Assembly (NCBI RefSeq): GCF_002934665.1
Contig: NZ_NIRS01000003.1
Span: 620,001 to 684,000, forward strand
Length of the DNA: 64,000 bases
Source: Pseudomonas laurylsulfatiphila
GTDB taxonomy: Bacteria; Pseudomonadota; Gammaproteobacteria; Pseudomonadales; Pseudomonadaceae
Reading direction: 5' to 3'
A model generated the notes under the pieces. The model saw nothing but the letters and a program-made list of their open reading frames with translations, did not search any database and was not told where the DNA came from. Within the stretch, counting starts at the first letter, position 1. Every line of letters starts with the position of its first letter. Shown piece after piece: positions 26,166 to 36,600 of the stretch. A program made the position numbers and the translations under genes.

Positions 26166-26342
26166 ATGAACATCAGAACAAGAAGATACCTCGCGATCTT
26201 CATCACCTGCGCGGTCACGCTCGGGCTGTATGGCGCTGCCGCCTGGCGCGTCGAGCAACTGCGCAACCTGCCCCGTGAAGCCGCGAGCTGCAACTTCGAA
26301 CGCTGCATTCCCCACAACGCTACCCTCAACGCCCTCCGGTAA
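26166..26342 (+). CDS. Small single-pass membrane or exported peptide (58 aa), unknown function
   Basis: MNIRTRRYLAIFITCAVTLG begins a positively charged N-terminus and one hydrophobic segment (about 8-27), followed by a short charged tail with two cysteines (ASCNFERCIPHN). ATG 26166 is preferred over 26121 because AGAGGTC lies at good distance. There is no recognisable domain. It is convergent with pobR, 9 bp from its stop, and stands alone. The two spaced cysteines may form a disulfide if the tail is periplasmic. Confidence 0.6.
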   Translation: MNIRTRRYLAIFITCAVTLGLYGAAAWRVEQLRNLPREAASCNFERCIPHNATLNALR

Positions 26343-26351
26343 CGAAGGGGG

Positions 26352-27248
26352 TCAGGCTTCGTTGTCCTGATCGGCCTTCAAGCGGTCGCGGAAGGCCTTG
26401 GGCGAAATCCCCACACGACGACGGAACAGGCGCGTGAAGTTGGTCGGATCGGAAAACCCCAACACGTCGGACATTTCATAAATGGTCATGCTGGTGTAGG
26501 TCAGCAAGCGCTTGGCCTCCAGCAATTGCCGTTCGTGCATGATCTGCAACGCCGGTTGCCCCGCCAGCTCACGGCAGGTGCCGTTGAGGTGCGACACGGA
26601 TATCCCCAGCCGATGCGCCAGATCCTCGACCTTGACGTGCTGGCGATAAGTCTCTTCCACCAGCTGAATAAAGCCGTTGAGGTATTCCCGGGCCCGCTGC
26701 GGCCGCGCCATGGCGGTGCGACGCTGGATCACCTGGCGACTGACCCACACCACGATCACGCTGACCAGGGAATGCATGAGCATTTCCCGCGCCGGTTGAT
26801 GGCTGGTGTATTCGTTCTGCAAGGCACTGAACAGGCTGTTAAGGTACTCGGCGTCCTTGCCTGCCGGGTAACTTTCGGCCTGGGCCAGGGCATTGACCGA
26901 GTGGCCCAACTGCATCTGCAGGTGGGCGATCAGCGGTGCGGCCAGGGTCACGACAAAGCCTTCCACGTCTTCGGAAAAGCGAAAGCCATGCACCGACAGC
27001 GGTGGCAGGATCTGGATCCCCGGTTCCACCAGTTGTGTACGTTTGCCTTCGATTTCAAGCTCTGCCTGACCCTTGAATACGAAGAGCAGTTGACATAAAT
27101 CAGCGTGGCGGTGGGGTTTGATTTCCCAATGATGTTCGCGGCTGCGTTTGGAAATGGTTTCACAGTGCAGCAAGTCCGGGGTCGGCCAATCCAGGCTTTC
27201 ACCGTAGAGCTTGAACACCGGAATCGAAGGCAGGTCAGGCTTGTTCAT
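26352..27248 (-). CDS. pobR: PobR-type AraC-family activator of 4-hydroxybenzoate hydroxylase
   Basis: A 298-residue regulator with an N-terminal cupin ligand domain (HHWEIKPHRHADLCQLLFVFKGQAELEIEGKRTQLVEPGIQILPPLSVHGF) and a C-terminal AraC HTH pair (KVEDLAHRLGISVSHLNGTCRELAG; YEMSDVLGFSDPTNFTRLFRRRVGISPKAFR), the HpaA/PobR layout. It is divergent from pobA and so presumably activates it with 4-hydroxybenzoate. ATG 27248 gives the usual N-terminus; the frame to 27392 is an extension without family character. Pseudomonas PobR is AraC-type, unlike the IclR-type PobR of Acinetobacter. Confidence 0.88.
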   Translation of the reverse strand: MNKPDLPSIPVFKLYGESLDWPTPDLLHCETISKRSREHHWEIKPHRHADLCQLLFVFKGQAELEIEGKRTQLVEPGIQILPPLSVHGFRFSEDVEGFVVTLAAPLIAHLQMQLGHSVNALAQAESYPAGKDAEYLNSLFSALQNEYTSHQPAREMLMHSLVSVIVVWVSRQVIQRRTAMARPQRAREYLNGFIQLVEETYRQHVKVEDLAHRLGISVSHLNGTCRELAGQPALQIMHERQLLEAKRLLTYTSMTIYEMSDVLGFSDPTNFTRLFRRRVGISPKAFRDRLKADQDNEA

Positions 27249-27344
27249 CACTTCAATCCAGGCCTCGGAGTTTGATGGCGGGCGATAATCGCACCGATTG
27301 GCAGAATGTACAGCTATCGGCTCAGTTTTCACCTTCAATTGACA

Positions 27345-28624
<1,280 letters not shown>

Positions 28625-28684
28625 CCTGCTATCGACTTACACTGGCGAGCATTCCCGCTCGCCTTGCCTCGTGCGGGTCAATCA

Positions 28685-30220
28685 ATGCCCGCAGGTTTTC
28701 CCGTGACCAATCTCCATCAGCCTGAAACGCCCAAACCCGCCATCCGCAGCGTGCTGATCGCGCTGATGCTGGCAATCTTCCTCGGGGCGCTGGACCAGAC
28801 CATCGTCGCCGTGTCGATGCCGGCCATCTCCGCACAGTTCAAGGACGTCAGCCTGCTGGCCTGGGTGATTTCTGGCTACATGGTGGCCATGACCGTGGCG
28901 GTGCCGATCTACGGCAAACTGGGCGACCTGTACGGGCGGCGCAAGTTGATGCTGTTCGGCATGGGCCTGTTCACCCTGGCGTCGGTGTTCTGCGGCATGG
29001 CCCAGAGCATGGAGCAACTGGTTCTGGCGCGGATCTTCCAGGGCATCGGGGCCGGCGGGATGATTTCGGTGAGCCAGGCGATCATCGGTGACATCGTGCC
29101 GCCACGGGAACGCGGTCGTTATCAGGGCTATTTCAGCAGCATGTACGCGGTGGCCAGTGTGGCCGGCCCGGTGCTCGGCGGCTACATGACCGAATACCTG
29201 TCCTGGCGCTGGGTGTTCCTGATCAACCTGCCGCTGGGCCTGGGTGCCTGGCTGGTGGCCCATCGCACGCTGGTGGGCCTGCCGGTTCCGCAACGCAAAC
29301 CGGTCATCGATTACCTGGGCACCGTGTTGATGATCATCGGGCTGACGGCATTGTTGCTGGGCATCACGCAGGTCGGTCAGGGTCATTCCTGGCGCAGTGC
29401 CGAAGTGCTGGCGCTGCTCGCTTGTGCGGTACTGGTGCTGGGGCTGTTTGTCATTCACGAGCGGCGGGCACGGGAGCCGTTGCTGCCCATGCATCTGTTC
29501 GCCAACCGCCATGCGATCCTGTGCTGGTGCACGATTTTTTTCACCAGTTTCCAGGCCATCTCGCTGATCGTATTGATGCCGTTGCGCTTCCAGAGTGTCA
29601 CCGGCGCCGGGGCCGACAGCGCCGCCCTGCATCTGCTGCCGCTGGCCATGGGCTTGCCGATGGGCGCGTACTTCGCCGGCCGCCGCACCTCGGTGACCGG
29701 GCGCTACAAACCAATGATCCTCACGGGTGCCGCGCTGATGCCCATCGCGATTATCGGCATGGCGTTCAGCCCGCCGCAGGCGTTCGTCGTGAGCAGCTTG
29801 TTCATGCTGCTCTGCGGGATTGCCTCGGGCATGCAGTTCCCGACGTCATTGGTCGGCACGCAGAACTCGGTGGACCAGCGGGACATCGGCGTCGCCACCA
29901 GCACCACCAACCTGTTCCGTTCGCTGGGCGGTGCCGTGGGTGTGGCGTTGATGTCGGCGCTGCTGCTGGCCCTGTTGCAGGATTCAAGTTTTGCGCACCT
30001 GGCCGGCTCGTCGCTGATTGCCGAAGGCAGTTCGGGGAATGTGCTGCTCGACGGGTTGAACGCCGCACCGGGTGAGGCGCAGAACGCATTGCGTGCAGAA
30101 TTGCTGCTGACGTTCCGGCACTTGCTGACGGTCAGTGCGGTGGTGTCGTTGCTGGGGCTGGTGGCGGCGATTGCCATGCCGAACATGTTGTTGCGCGGGC
30201 GTGAGGACAAGGTTCGATAG
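28685..30220 (+). CDS. MFS multidrug exporter, DHA2 (EmrB/QacA) family, 14 TM
   Basis: A 511-residue inner-membrane drug/proton antiporter. Motif D1 LGALDQTIVAVSMPAI in helix 1, the loop GKLGDLYGRRKLML, motif C-like SVAGPVLGGYMTEYLSWRWVFLINLPLG and 14 hydrophobic segments identify DHA2. ATG 28685 is the likely start; TTG 28664 adds seven residues and GTG 28703 (after GCAGG) is also possible. It follows pobA by 60 bp in the same direction and may be co-transcribed, but no membrane fusion partner or outer-membrane gene adjoins it. Substrate unknown. Confidence 0.9.
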   Translation: MPAGFPVTNLHQPETPKPAIRSVLIALMLAIFLGALDQTIVAVSMPAISAQFKDVSLLAWVISGYMVAMTVAVPIYGKLGDLYGRRKLMLFGMGLFTLASVFCGMAQSMEQLVLARIFQGIGAGGMISVSQAIIGDIVPPRERGRYQGYFSSMYAVASVAGPVLGGYMTEYLSWRWVFLINLPLGLGAWLVAHRTLVGLPVPQRKPVIDYLGTVLMIIGLTALLLGITQVGQGHSWRSAEVLALLACAVLVLGLFVIHERRAREPLLPMHLFANRHAILCWCTIFFTSFQAISLIVLMPLRFQSVTGAGADSAALHLLPLAMGLPMGAYFAGRRTSVTGRYKPMILTGAALMPIAIIGMAFSPPQAFVVSSLFMLLCGIASGMQFPTSLVGTQNSVDQRDIGVATSTTNLFRSLGGAVGVALMSALLLALLQDSSFAHLAGSSLIAEGSSGNVLLDGLNAAPGEAQNALRAELLLTFRHLLTVSAVVSLLGLVAAIAMPNMLLRGREDKVR

Positions 30221-30235
30221 GTAGACCGCGTTGCG

Positions 30236-30299
30236 GCCATCGCTGGCAAGCCAGCTCCTACAGAATTACCCGACCCTGTAGGAGCTGGCTTGCCAGCGA
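30236..30299. repeat. REP pair, GCTGGC-TTGCCAGC family
   Basis: Inverted copies separated by only AGAATTACCCGACCC, between convergent genes. Confidence 0.85.
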
Positions 30300-30324
30300 A
30301 GACGCCCTTTCAATCAACTCAAAA

Positions 30325-31173
30325 TCAAGGACTGTAATACCCCACAGCCACCAGAAGATGCCCGACCTTTTTCAGGTAGGCATGCTTGTTCTCCACCTTG
30401 CCGGTCACCGGGTTTTTCCAGCGGTATTCGTATTCGCCGTAATCCTGTTTGGCCATCAACGCCAGGATCGGCTCGCCCACCGGTTTGCCTTCCGGGTCTT
30501 CGATCTTGCTGAAGTCGGTATTGATCAGCCGCAGGTTGGTGCCGTGGGCCACATAACGCCGGGTGTCCAGGTCGACGACAAACACATACAGGTCATCCTG
30601 CAGGTAGCCGCCCTTGAGGGAATTGATCGCCGTCAGGGTGCCCTTCTCATCCTTGGCCAGATCGGTTGCCGCTTTATTCAGCAGGGCCATGGCCTGTTCA
30701 GCGGAGGCCCGGGGCAGGTAATAACCGACCGCCAGAATCCGTTGGCCGATGCGCTGGTAGTAGACATGCTTGCGCTCGACCTTGCCGTCGTTCCAGTTCT
30801 GCCAGCGATACTCCGCCTGCTGAATGCCATTGCCCTCCGGTACTTTCAGGGCGTCCTTGAAGGTTTTCTGCAAGTCCGGCCCAAGCACTTCCGACACGTC
30901 CCGGCCAATCAATGCCGACGACGGTCCGCCGCTGGCAAGCATCACGCCCTTGGTGTCGAGCACAAAGACGTAACGGTCCTTGTCGACAAACTCGCCCTGG
31001 CGACTGAACGCCGCAAAGGCCTTGTCACCGTTCTGGTGGTAGTAGGCCAAGGCTTTTTCCAGCAGGGCGATGGCCGCCTTGCTGTCGTCCTTTTCCGTCC
31101 CGGCGGCTTGTGCCTGGCCCAGGCACAGTAACAACATGCCGCATAGCAAGGCGGACTTATGCAGAAACCCCAT
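30325..31173 (-). CDS. Periplasmic protein with two single-cache domains
   Basis: A 282-residue exported protein: signal peptide MGFLHKSALLCGMLLLCLGQ ending at AQA (about residue 23), then two sCache-type sensor repeats. Each repeat has the pattern YVFVLDTKGVMLASG...YRWQNWNDGKVERKHVYYQRI...LAVGYYLP, first at about 40-155 and second at about 165-282 (YVFVVDLDTRRYVAHG...YRWKNPVTGKVENKHAYLKKV...VAVGYYSP). Cache domains bind small ligands such as organic acids and amino acids. No kinase or chemoreceptor domain is attached, so it may pass its signal to a separate membrane partner. Confidence 0.88.
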   Translation of the reverse strand: MGFLHKSALLCGMLLLCLGQAQAAGTEKDDSKAAIALLEKALAYYHQNGDKAFAAFSRQGEFVDKDRYVFVLDTKGVMLASGGPSSALIGRDVSEVLGPDLQKTFKDALKVPEGNGIQQAEYRWQNWNDGKVERKHVYYQRIGQRILAVGYYLPRASAEQAMALLNKAATDLAKDEKGTLTAINSLKGGYLQDDLYVFVVDLDTRRYVAHGTNLRLINTDFSKIEDPEGKPVGEPILALMAKQDYGEYEYRWKNPVTGKVENKHAYLKKVGHLLVAVGYYSP

Positions 31174-31267
31174 TGCGCATCCCTCGTTCCTGATGGTGTT
31201 TCAAGAGCGTAGACGGCAATGGGGGAGGCATGGATTTCAGGAACCCCGATCTGCCTGAGGCAGTCGA

Positions 31268-32140
31268 TTACTGCCGGGCGCGCAACTGCTGTTGCAGGTT
31301 CTGGATCTGCGCCTGAAGGGTATTGATGTTGCGGGTGACCTGGCTGCGGAAGGCATCGAACTCGGCGGTGTTGGTCGCGCCCGGTGCGGCGGCCGGACGG
31401 TTGTCCTGCACGCTTTTGAGCACGACGATGTCTTGCTCGAGACGCTCGATGGCAGCGCTCGGGTTGCCTTGTTTCTTCAGAGCGACGATGTCGGCCCCCA
31501 GGCTTTTCAACTGTGCATCGAATTTTTCCGAGTCGGACGGGGCACTTTTCAGGGCGGCCACTTCAGCACTCAAGGCTTTGACCTCGGCCTGCAACTGCGT
31601 ATTGACCGCCTGATGTTCGGTGTCCTGGGCAGTCATCTGTGCAAGGCGCTTGTCCACTTCGGTGGTTTGCGCGGTCATTTGCGCCAGTCGCTTGTCCAGG
31701 TCCGAGGCCTGGCCGGCCACACCTTGCTGCTGGGTGCTCTGGTCCTGGAGCTTGCCTTCCAGCTGGCGGATTTGCAGCTTCAAGGCCTCGCTGTCGCTGG
31801 TGACACTGGTCTGGCTGGCCACAACCTTTCCGGAAATATCCTGCAGGCGCCCTGCCGCTTCCTCGCTGATCCGGGCGAAACTTTCCTGGGTCGCCACCAG
31901 TTGCTGTTCCATCAGGGAGATCTGCTGAAAGCTCCACCAGGCCAGGCCCGCGAACGCAAAGAACAACGCCCCGACCAACGCCCACAGGGGACCGGTACTC
32001 GCCGCCTTGACCTTCACCACCGGCGCCGTGCGCGAATGCACGACCGTACGAACAGTGGGCGGATAATCGTCATCGAGAACGTCTGCACGCAAGCTCGGTA
32101 CATCGTCGAAGTCGTCGTTGGCATCGTTTCGCATGGACAT
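31268..32140 (-). CDS. Single-pass membrane protein with long coiled coil, conserved hypothetical
   Basis: A 290-residue protein with an acidic N-terminal cytoplasmic tail (MSMRNDANDDFDDVPSLRAD), one membrane helix at about 51-70 (LWALVGALFFAFAGLAWWSF), then an almost continuous coiled coil to the end, with an internal duplicate KRLAQMTAQ at about 149-169. I recognise no enzyme domain. In P. aeruginosa a protein of this kind lies beside the same epimerase and argP genes (PA4361-PA4363 order, from memory). It might span the periplasm as a scaffold; the function is unknown. Confidence 0.8.
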   Translation of the reverse strand: MSMRNDANDDFDDVPSLRADVLDDDYPPTVRTVVHSRTAPVVKVKAASTGPLWALVGALFFAFAGLAWWSFQQISLMEQQLVATQESFARISEEAAGRLQDISGKVVASQTSVTSDSEALKLQIRQLEGKLQDQSTQQQGVAGQASDLDKRLAQMTAQTTEVDKRLAQMTAQDTEHQAVNTQLQAEVKALSAEVAALKSAPSDSEKFDAQLKSLGADIVALKKQGNPSAAIERLEQDIVVLKSVQDNRPAAAPGATNTAEFDAFRSQVTRNINTLQAQIQNLQQQLRARQ

Positions 32141-32256
32141 TGAATCAACCTTAGTGAATCACATAATGGCTTTATGCCGCGCAGTATAAACCCCACAGCC
32201 GCAACCATTGACCCTGAAGCCCGTATCCGGTTCAGAAATGGCACGGTGTTCGAGCC

Positions 32257-33249
32257 TCAGCGAATATCCTGCGCCTTCCACCAGCCACAGAACTCATCGA
32301 GCGCCGCCCAGAGGCTGACCTTGGGATCGTAATCCAGATAATGCCGGGCGCGGCTGATGTCCAGGGTGAAATTTTTGTTCATGACTTGCATGCCCAGGCG
32401 CGACAACGTTGGTTCGGGGCGCCCCGGCCACATCTTGCACACGCCCTCGTTGAGCGCCGCCACGCTGTAGCCCAGGCCGTAGGAGCGGTAGCGGGTGACC
32501 TGTGGGACGTCCATTTTGCGCATGACGTAATTGACCACGTCCCACAACGGAATCGGCGTGCCGTTACTGATGTTGTAAGCCTTGCCCAGCGCGGAACCGC
32601 TGGCCAGCAAACTGCTGAGCAACGCCTCGTTGAGGTTTTGCACGCTGGTGAAGTCAACCTTGTTCAGACCGTTGCCGATGATTGCCAGGCGCCCCTTGCG
32701 CTGCATGTTCAACAGGCGCGGGAAGATGCTCATGTCGCCGGCCCCGGTCACGAAACGCGGGCGCAGGGCCAGGGTTTCGAGACCGAACTCCTGGGCGCCA
32801 AAGACTTTTTGCTCGGCCAGGTACTTGGTGGCGGCGTAAGGGTGTTTGAAGCGCTTGGGCACCTGCTCTTCGGTCAGGCCCAGGTGATCTCGACCATCGA
32901 AATAGATCGACGGCGAGGACAAATGCACCAGCCGCCGTACCCGTTGCTTCAGGCAGGCTTCGACCACGTTCTCGGTGACCTGGACGTTGCCCTGATGGAA
33001 ATCCTGATAACGCCCCCACAAACCGACGGCACCGGCGCAATGCACCACGGCCTCGACGTCCGAACACAGTTCGCGCGCCAGTTCCGGGTCGCTCAAATCC
33101 CCCTGGATGAATTCGGCTCCGCGGCGAACCAGATGCTCCACACTTTCGGCCCGGCGACCGTTGACCCGCACGCCCAGGCCCTGCTCCAGGGCAAAACGCG
33201 CAAAGCGTCCGCCGATGAAGCCGCTTGCGCCGGTAACCAGAATTTTCAT
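32257..33249 (-). CDS. NAD-dependent epimerase/3-beta-hydroxysteroid dehydrogenase-like protein
   Basis: A 330-residue extended SDR. The coenzyme motif is ILVTGASGFIGGRFARFALEQG (GxxGxxG at 7-13), followed by DVEAVVHCAGAVGLWG, VHLSSPSIYF and the active-site YAATK (Tyr-x3-Lys). The extra C-terminal half binds the substrate. It belongs to the 3-beta-HSD-like branch and may act on a sugar nucleotide, sterol-like or lipid compound. No pathway partners are adjacent. It is followed on the same strand by the coiled-coil protein gene 116 bp downstream. Confidence 0.88.
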   Translation of the reverse strand: MKILVTGASGFIGGRFARFALEQGLGVRVNGRRAESVEHLVRRGAEFIQGDLSDPELARELCSDVEAVVHCAGAVGLWGRYQDFHQGNVQVTENVVEACLKQRVRRLVHLSSPSIYFDGRDHLGLTEEQVPKRFKHPYAATKYLAEQKVFGAQEFGLETLALRPRFVTGAGDMSIFPRLLNMQRKGRLAIIGNGLNKVDFTSVQNLNEALLSSLLASGSALGKAYNISNGTPIPLWDVVNYVMRKMDVPQVTRYRSYGLGYSVAALNEGVCKMWPGRPEPTLSRLGMQVMNKNFTLDISRARHYLDYDPKVSLWAALDEFCGWWKAQDIR

Positions 33250-33303
33250 GTATTGCTCCGAATATTTCGTTTTGCGTATTACGTGAGGTCTTGACGCTGC
33301 GCG

Positions 33304-34197
33304 TCAGTCCAAGGGCACCAGCCATTGTTTCGATGCGCTGACCAATTGATCGGTGAGCAGCCCCAGCAACTGACCGCCATTACGCCAATGATGCCAGTAC
33401 AGCGGCACATCGATCGGCTTATCTGGCAATAACTCCCGCAACACGCCCCTTTCAAGTTGCTCGCGTACCTGCAGTTCCGGAACCAGGCCCCAGCCCAAGC
33501 CGGCTTCAGTCAATCGAATAAAACCTTCCGACGACGGGCATAAATGGTGTTCGAAACCACCCTCGACGCCGAGGGACGCAAGATACCGATGCTGCAGGAA
33601 ATCGTCCGGGCCAAACACCAGCGCCGGGGTGCGGGCCAACTGATCGGCGCGTACGCCTTGCGGAAAATGCCGGGCAATAAAGGCCGGACTGGCCAGCGCA
33701 CGGTAACGCATGGCCCCCAGCAGCACGCTGCGCGCGCCCGCCACCGGACGCTCGCTGGCGCAGACACAGGCTGCCACCTCGCCGGCGCGCATGCGCTTGA
33801 GGCCGACGGTCTGGTCTTCGACCACCAGATCCATCAACAGATGCTGTTGCGCGCAAAACTCCCCCACCGCCTGCGCCCACCAGGTGGCCAGGCTGTCGGC
33901 GTTCAGGGCGATCCGCAGGCGTTCCGGCAGGCCCTCTTCATCCAGTGCCGGCACCAGGCTTTGCAAATCCCGCTCAAGCAAGCGCACCTGCTGCACGTGG
34001 TTGAGCAAGCGCCGACCGATTTCCGTCGGCGTCGGCGGCGTGGCCCGCACAAGCACCGGCTGGCCAACCCGCGCTTCCAGCAGTTTGATGCGCTGGGATA
34101 TCGCCGATTGCGACAGGCCCAGCACCTGGGCTGCCCGTTCAAAACCGGCCTGTTCGACCACGGCGGCCAGGGCAGAAAGCAATTTATAGTCGAACAT
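33304..34197 (-). CDS. argP: LysR-family regulator ArgP (IciA)
   Basis: A 297-residue LysR regulator with the ArgP-type N-terminus MFDYKLLSALAAVVEQAGFERAAQVLGLSQSAISQRIKLLEARVGQPVLVR and PPTPTEIGRRLL. ArgP senses lysine and arginine and controls the argO exporter. It is divergent from the ACT-domain gene and argO, the usual partner layout. ATG 34197 gives the canonical length; the frame to 34293 is an N-terminal artefact. Confidence 0.92.
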   Translation of the reverse strand: MFDYKLLSALAAVVEQAGFERAAQVLGLSQSAISQRIKLLEARVGQPVLVRATPPTPTEIGRRLLNHVQQVRLLERDLQSLVPALDEEGLPERLRIALNADSLATWWAQAVGEFCAQQHLLMDLVVEDQTVGLKRMRAGEVAACVCASERPVAGARSVLLGAMRYRALASPAFIARHFPQGVRADQLARTPALVFGPDDFLQHRYLASLGVEGGFEHHLCPSSEGFIRLTEAGLGWGLVPELQVREQLERGVLRELLPDKPIDVPLYWHHWRNGGQLLGLLTDQLVSASKQWLVPLD

Positions 34198-34293
34198 CAG
34201 TTTTCCTAATGAGCGATCAGCAAGATTGGTTTTTCTTATACAGCCTTCACAGGGACAATGACCAGCAAGAACTCTTGAACAAGGATCACCCAC

Positions 34294-34695
34294 ATGGCTG
34301 GCGAAACTTCATTGGCAACGCTGCTGCGCAGCATGAGCCCGCAACTCAATGCCGGCGAATACGTGTTCTGCACCCTGCGCGACGGCCAGTTGCCTGCGGG
34401 CCTGGAGATTGTCGGCAGCTTCCGCGAGCAGGAAGGCCTGACCGTGATTCTCGAACGCTCCCACGCCGAAAAAGCCGGGTTCAGCTTCGACTACATCGCC
34501 GCCTGGATCACCCTGAACGTGCATTCGGCACTCGAAGCGGTTGGCCTGACCGCCGCATTCGCCACGGCATTGGGCAAGGCCGGCATCAGTTGCAACGTGA
34601 TTGCCGGCTACTACCACGACCATTTGTTTGTCGGCCAGGCCGACGCCGACCGTGCCCTGCAAGTGCTGCGGGATCTGGCAGCCAACGCGGAGTAA
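34294..34695 (+). CDS. ACT-domain protein (133 aa)
   Basis: A small soluble protein built from tandem ACT-like folds: MSPQLNAGEYVFCTLRDGQL...FREQEGLTVILERSHAEKAGFSFDYIAAWITLNVHSALEAVGLTAAFATALGKAGISCNVIAGYYHDHLFVGQADADRALQVL. ACT domains bind amino acids. The position directly before argO (6 bp gap) and opposite argP suggests a role in amino-acid sensing or export, perhaps modulating the exporter; this is inference. Confidence 0.9.
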   Translation: MAGETSLATLLRSMSPQLNAGEYVFCTLRDGQLPAGLEIVGSFREQEGLTVILERSHAEKAGFSFDYIAAWITLNVHSALEAVGLTAAFATALGKAGISCNVIAGYYHDHLFVGQADADRALQVLRDLAANAE

Positions 34696-34701
34696 AAAAT
34701 C

Positions 34702-35304
34702 ATGTGGCAAAGTTATATGAACGGTCTGTTGGTGGCCTTTGGCCTGATCATGGCGATCGGCACCCAGAATGCGTTTGTCCTCGCGCAAAGCCTGCGACGT
34801 GAACATCACCTGCCAGTCGCAGCACTCTGCGTGGCCTGCGACGCCCTGTTGGTGGCGGCGGGGGTGTTCGGCCTGGCGACGGTATTGGCACAGAACCCGA
34901 CTTTGCTGGCCATCGCCCGCTGGGGCGGTGCAGCGTTTCTGTTGTGGTATGGCACCCAGGCACTGCGCCGGGCCTTTTCGAAACAGAGCCTTGAGCAGGG
35001 CGAGGGTCAGACCGTACGCTCGCTGCGGGCGGTCATGCTCAGCGCGCTGGCGGTGACCTTGCTCAACCCGCACGTCTACCTGGACACCGTTTTGCTGATC
35101 GGCTCCCTGGGCGCACAACAAACCGAGCCCGGCGCTTATGTGGTCGGCGCGGCCAGTGCCTCGCTGCTGTGGTTCTTCACCCTGGCGCTGGGTGCGGCAT
35201 GGCTGGCTCCCTGGCTCGCCCGCCCCGGTACCTGGCGAATTCTCGATCTGTTGGTGGCGGTGATGATGTTTGCCGTAGCGCTACAGTTGATCGCGGCCAT
35301 CTGA
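34702..35304 (+). CDS. argO: ArgO/LysE-type basic amino acid exporter
   Basis: A 200-residue inner-membrane exporter with about six membrane segments. The hallmark N-terminal [18 protein letters not shown] and the internal [18 protein letters not shown] are LysE/ArgO signatures. It exports arginine and/or lysine (or toxic analogues). It is co-transcribed with the ACT protein gene (6 bp gap) and opposite argP, its likely activator. Confidence 0.92.
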   Translation: MWQSYMNGLLVAFGLIMAIGTQNAFVLAQSLRREHHLPVAALCVACDALLVAAGVFGLATVLAQNPTLLAIARWGGAAFLLWYGTQALRRAFSKQSLEQGEGQTVRSLRAVMLSALAVTLLNPHVYLDTVLLIGSLGAQQTEPGAYVVGAASASLLWFFTLALGAAWLAPWLARPGTWRILDLLVAVMMFAVALQLIAAI

Positions 35305-35468
35305 TTCGCGGAACCTCTATTCCACACAGTTGTTGCGTGGTTATGCCGCCCCCCCGGTGCTATGATCCGTCTCCCTGCGCCGCAAAGAGTACAAACTCCC
35401 CGGCGCTTGTCTGGCCGCCCGTGATCGGCCTTGCGCTCACCGCAACTGACCTGATTAGGAGAATCATC

Positions 35469-36065
35469 ATGGCTTTCGAATTGCCGCCGCTGCCGTACGC
35501 ACACGATGCCCTGCAGCCGCACATTTCCAAGGAAACTCTGGAATTCCACCACGACAAGCACCACAACACCTACGTCGTGAACCTGAACAACCTGGTGCCA
35601 GGCACCGAGTTCGAAGGCAAGACCCTGGAAGAAATCGTCAAGACTTCCTCGGGCGGTATCTTCAACAACGCCGCACAGGTCTGGAACCACACTTTCTACT
35701 GGAACTGCCTGGCGCCAAACGCCGGCGGTCAACCAACCGGCGCACTGGCTGAAGCCATCAACGCAGCTTTCGGTTCGTTCGACAAGTTCAAGGAAGAGTT
35801 CAGCAAGACTTCCATCGGCACCTTCGGTTCCGGTTGGGGCTGGCTGGTGAAGAAGGCTGACGGTTCCCTGGCCCTGGCCAGCACCATCGGCGCCGGCAAC
35901 CCGCTGACCAACGGCGACACCCCGCTGCTGACCTGCGACGTCTGGGAACACGCTTACTACATCGACTACCGCAACCTGCGTCCGAAGTACGTCGAAGCGT
36001 TCTGGAACCTGGTCAACTGGAAGTTCGTGGCTGAGCAGTTCGAAGGCAAAACCTTCACCGCTTAA
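35469..36065 (+). CDS. sodB: Iron superoxide dismutase
   Basis: Cytoplasmic Fe-SOD, dismutating superoxide to hydrogen peroxide and oxygen. The 198-residue protein has all metal ligands at canonical positions: His27, His74, Asp157 (in DVWEHAYY) and His161. Ribosome-binding AGGAG lies 8 nt before the ATG. A good -10 (TATGAT, 35361-35366) lies 103 nt upstream, with an uncertain -35. The gene is monocistronic: its own terminator follows and argO ends 164 bp before. In Pseudomonas sodB is typically lowered under iron limitation by PrrF sRNAs; that is family knowledge, not seen here. Confidence 0.98.
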   Translation: MAFELPPLPYAHDALQPHISKETLEFHHDKHHNTYVVNLNNLVPGTEFEGKTLEEIVKTSSGGIFNNAAQVWNHTFYWNCLAPNAGGQPTGALAEAINAAFGSFDKFKEEFSKTSIGTFGSGWGWLVKKADGSLALASTIGAGNPLTNGDTPLLTCDVWEHAYYIDYRNLRPKYVEAFWNLVNWKFVAEQFEGKTFTA

Positions 36066-36083
36066 GCTCGACGCCAGTCAAAA

Positions 36084-36110
36084 AAACCCGGCTTTTCAGC
36101 CGGGTTTTTT
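36084..36110 (+). terminator. Intrinsic terminator of sodB
   Basis: Stem AAACCCGGCT / AGCCGGGTTT with a 4-nt TTTC loop and a T-tract, about 20 nt after the sodB stop. Confidence 0.92.
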
Positions 36111-36143
36111 ATTGCCCGGGATTTTCAGCGTTCGGCTGGGCCC

Positions 36144-36219
36144 CTTCGCGAGCAGGCTCGCTCCCACATTTGATCTGTATACGACCCGATCCAGTGTGGG
36201 AGCGGGCTTGCTCGCGAAG
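36144..36219. repeat. REP pair, GCGAGC-CTGCTCGC family
   Basis: Inverted copies, with TTCGCGAGCAGGCTCGCTCC at the left and GAGCGGGCTTGCTCGCGAA at the right. Confidence 0.85.
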
Positions 36220-36244
36220 AACGATGACGCGGTTAGCCTGCCAA

Positions 36245-36508
36245 CTACTGCGGATCGAGGTTATCCAACGCGCGACTCACTGCTAGCTCCGCCAACATGA
36301 CAATCTGCGAAATGGCCAGCGCTGTGTTGCGCTGGGGGCCATTCAGGTAGGTGGCGAAATCACTCGCCAGGACATTGGCTGAAGCCAGTGACTCACAGGC
36401 GTGGGCAAGAAGGGTTTCAGTGTCCATGTCGGGAACGATCATGAACAGGGTGCGGGGGCTGTAGGGTTTGGTGGTGCTGCTGGGGGGATCGGGGATTAAC
36501 TTATCCAA
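36245..36508 (-). CDS. Small DUF6124-type protein, Pseudomonas-specific
   Basis: An 87-residue soluble protein, (M)DKLIPDPPSSTTKPY... then ETLLAHACESLASANVLASDFATYLNGPQRNTALAISQIVMLAELAVSRALDNLDP, which matches my memory of the DUF6124 family (N-terminal PNPP-type motif, central THxCExLASAxVxASDL-like helix). The function is unknown. A TTG start at 36508 is proposed because AAGGAG lies 6 nt before it and the protein then begins with the family's proline motif. The ATG at 36535 has no ribosome-binding site and abuts a long hairpin. Confidence 0.72.
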   Translation of the reverse strand: MDKLIPDPPSSTTKPYSPRTLFMIVPDMDTETLLAHACESLASANVLASDFATYLNGPQRNTALAISQIVMLAELAVSRALDNLDPQ

Positions 36509-36535
36509 AATATGCTCCTTATCGATTGGAGCCAT

Positions 36536-36600
36536 CTCTTGCCGTTTCTCACGCGGGCGAAGAGGTGGCAGCTATGTGCGGAGTGAGAAACCGGCAAGAG
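36536..36600 (-). promoter_or_regulatory. Long stem-loop in the 5' leader of the DUF6124 gene
   Basis: CTCTTGCCGTTTCTCAC (36536-36552) pairs with GTGAGAAACCGGCAAGAG (36583-36600), 17 bp with one bulged base, closing a 30-nt loop. The stem ends exactly before ATG 36535. A second perfect 10-bp hairpin (GATCGCTGAA / TTCAGCGATC, loop GCAT) lies further upstream at 36728-36751. Otherwise 36601-36918 shows no gene. Confidence 0.55.

Noticed and set aside
36509..36535. ATG 36535 as start of the DUF6124 gene
   Set aside because: No ribosome-binding site and the codon abuts a 17-bp stem; TTG 36508 has AAGGAG.
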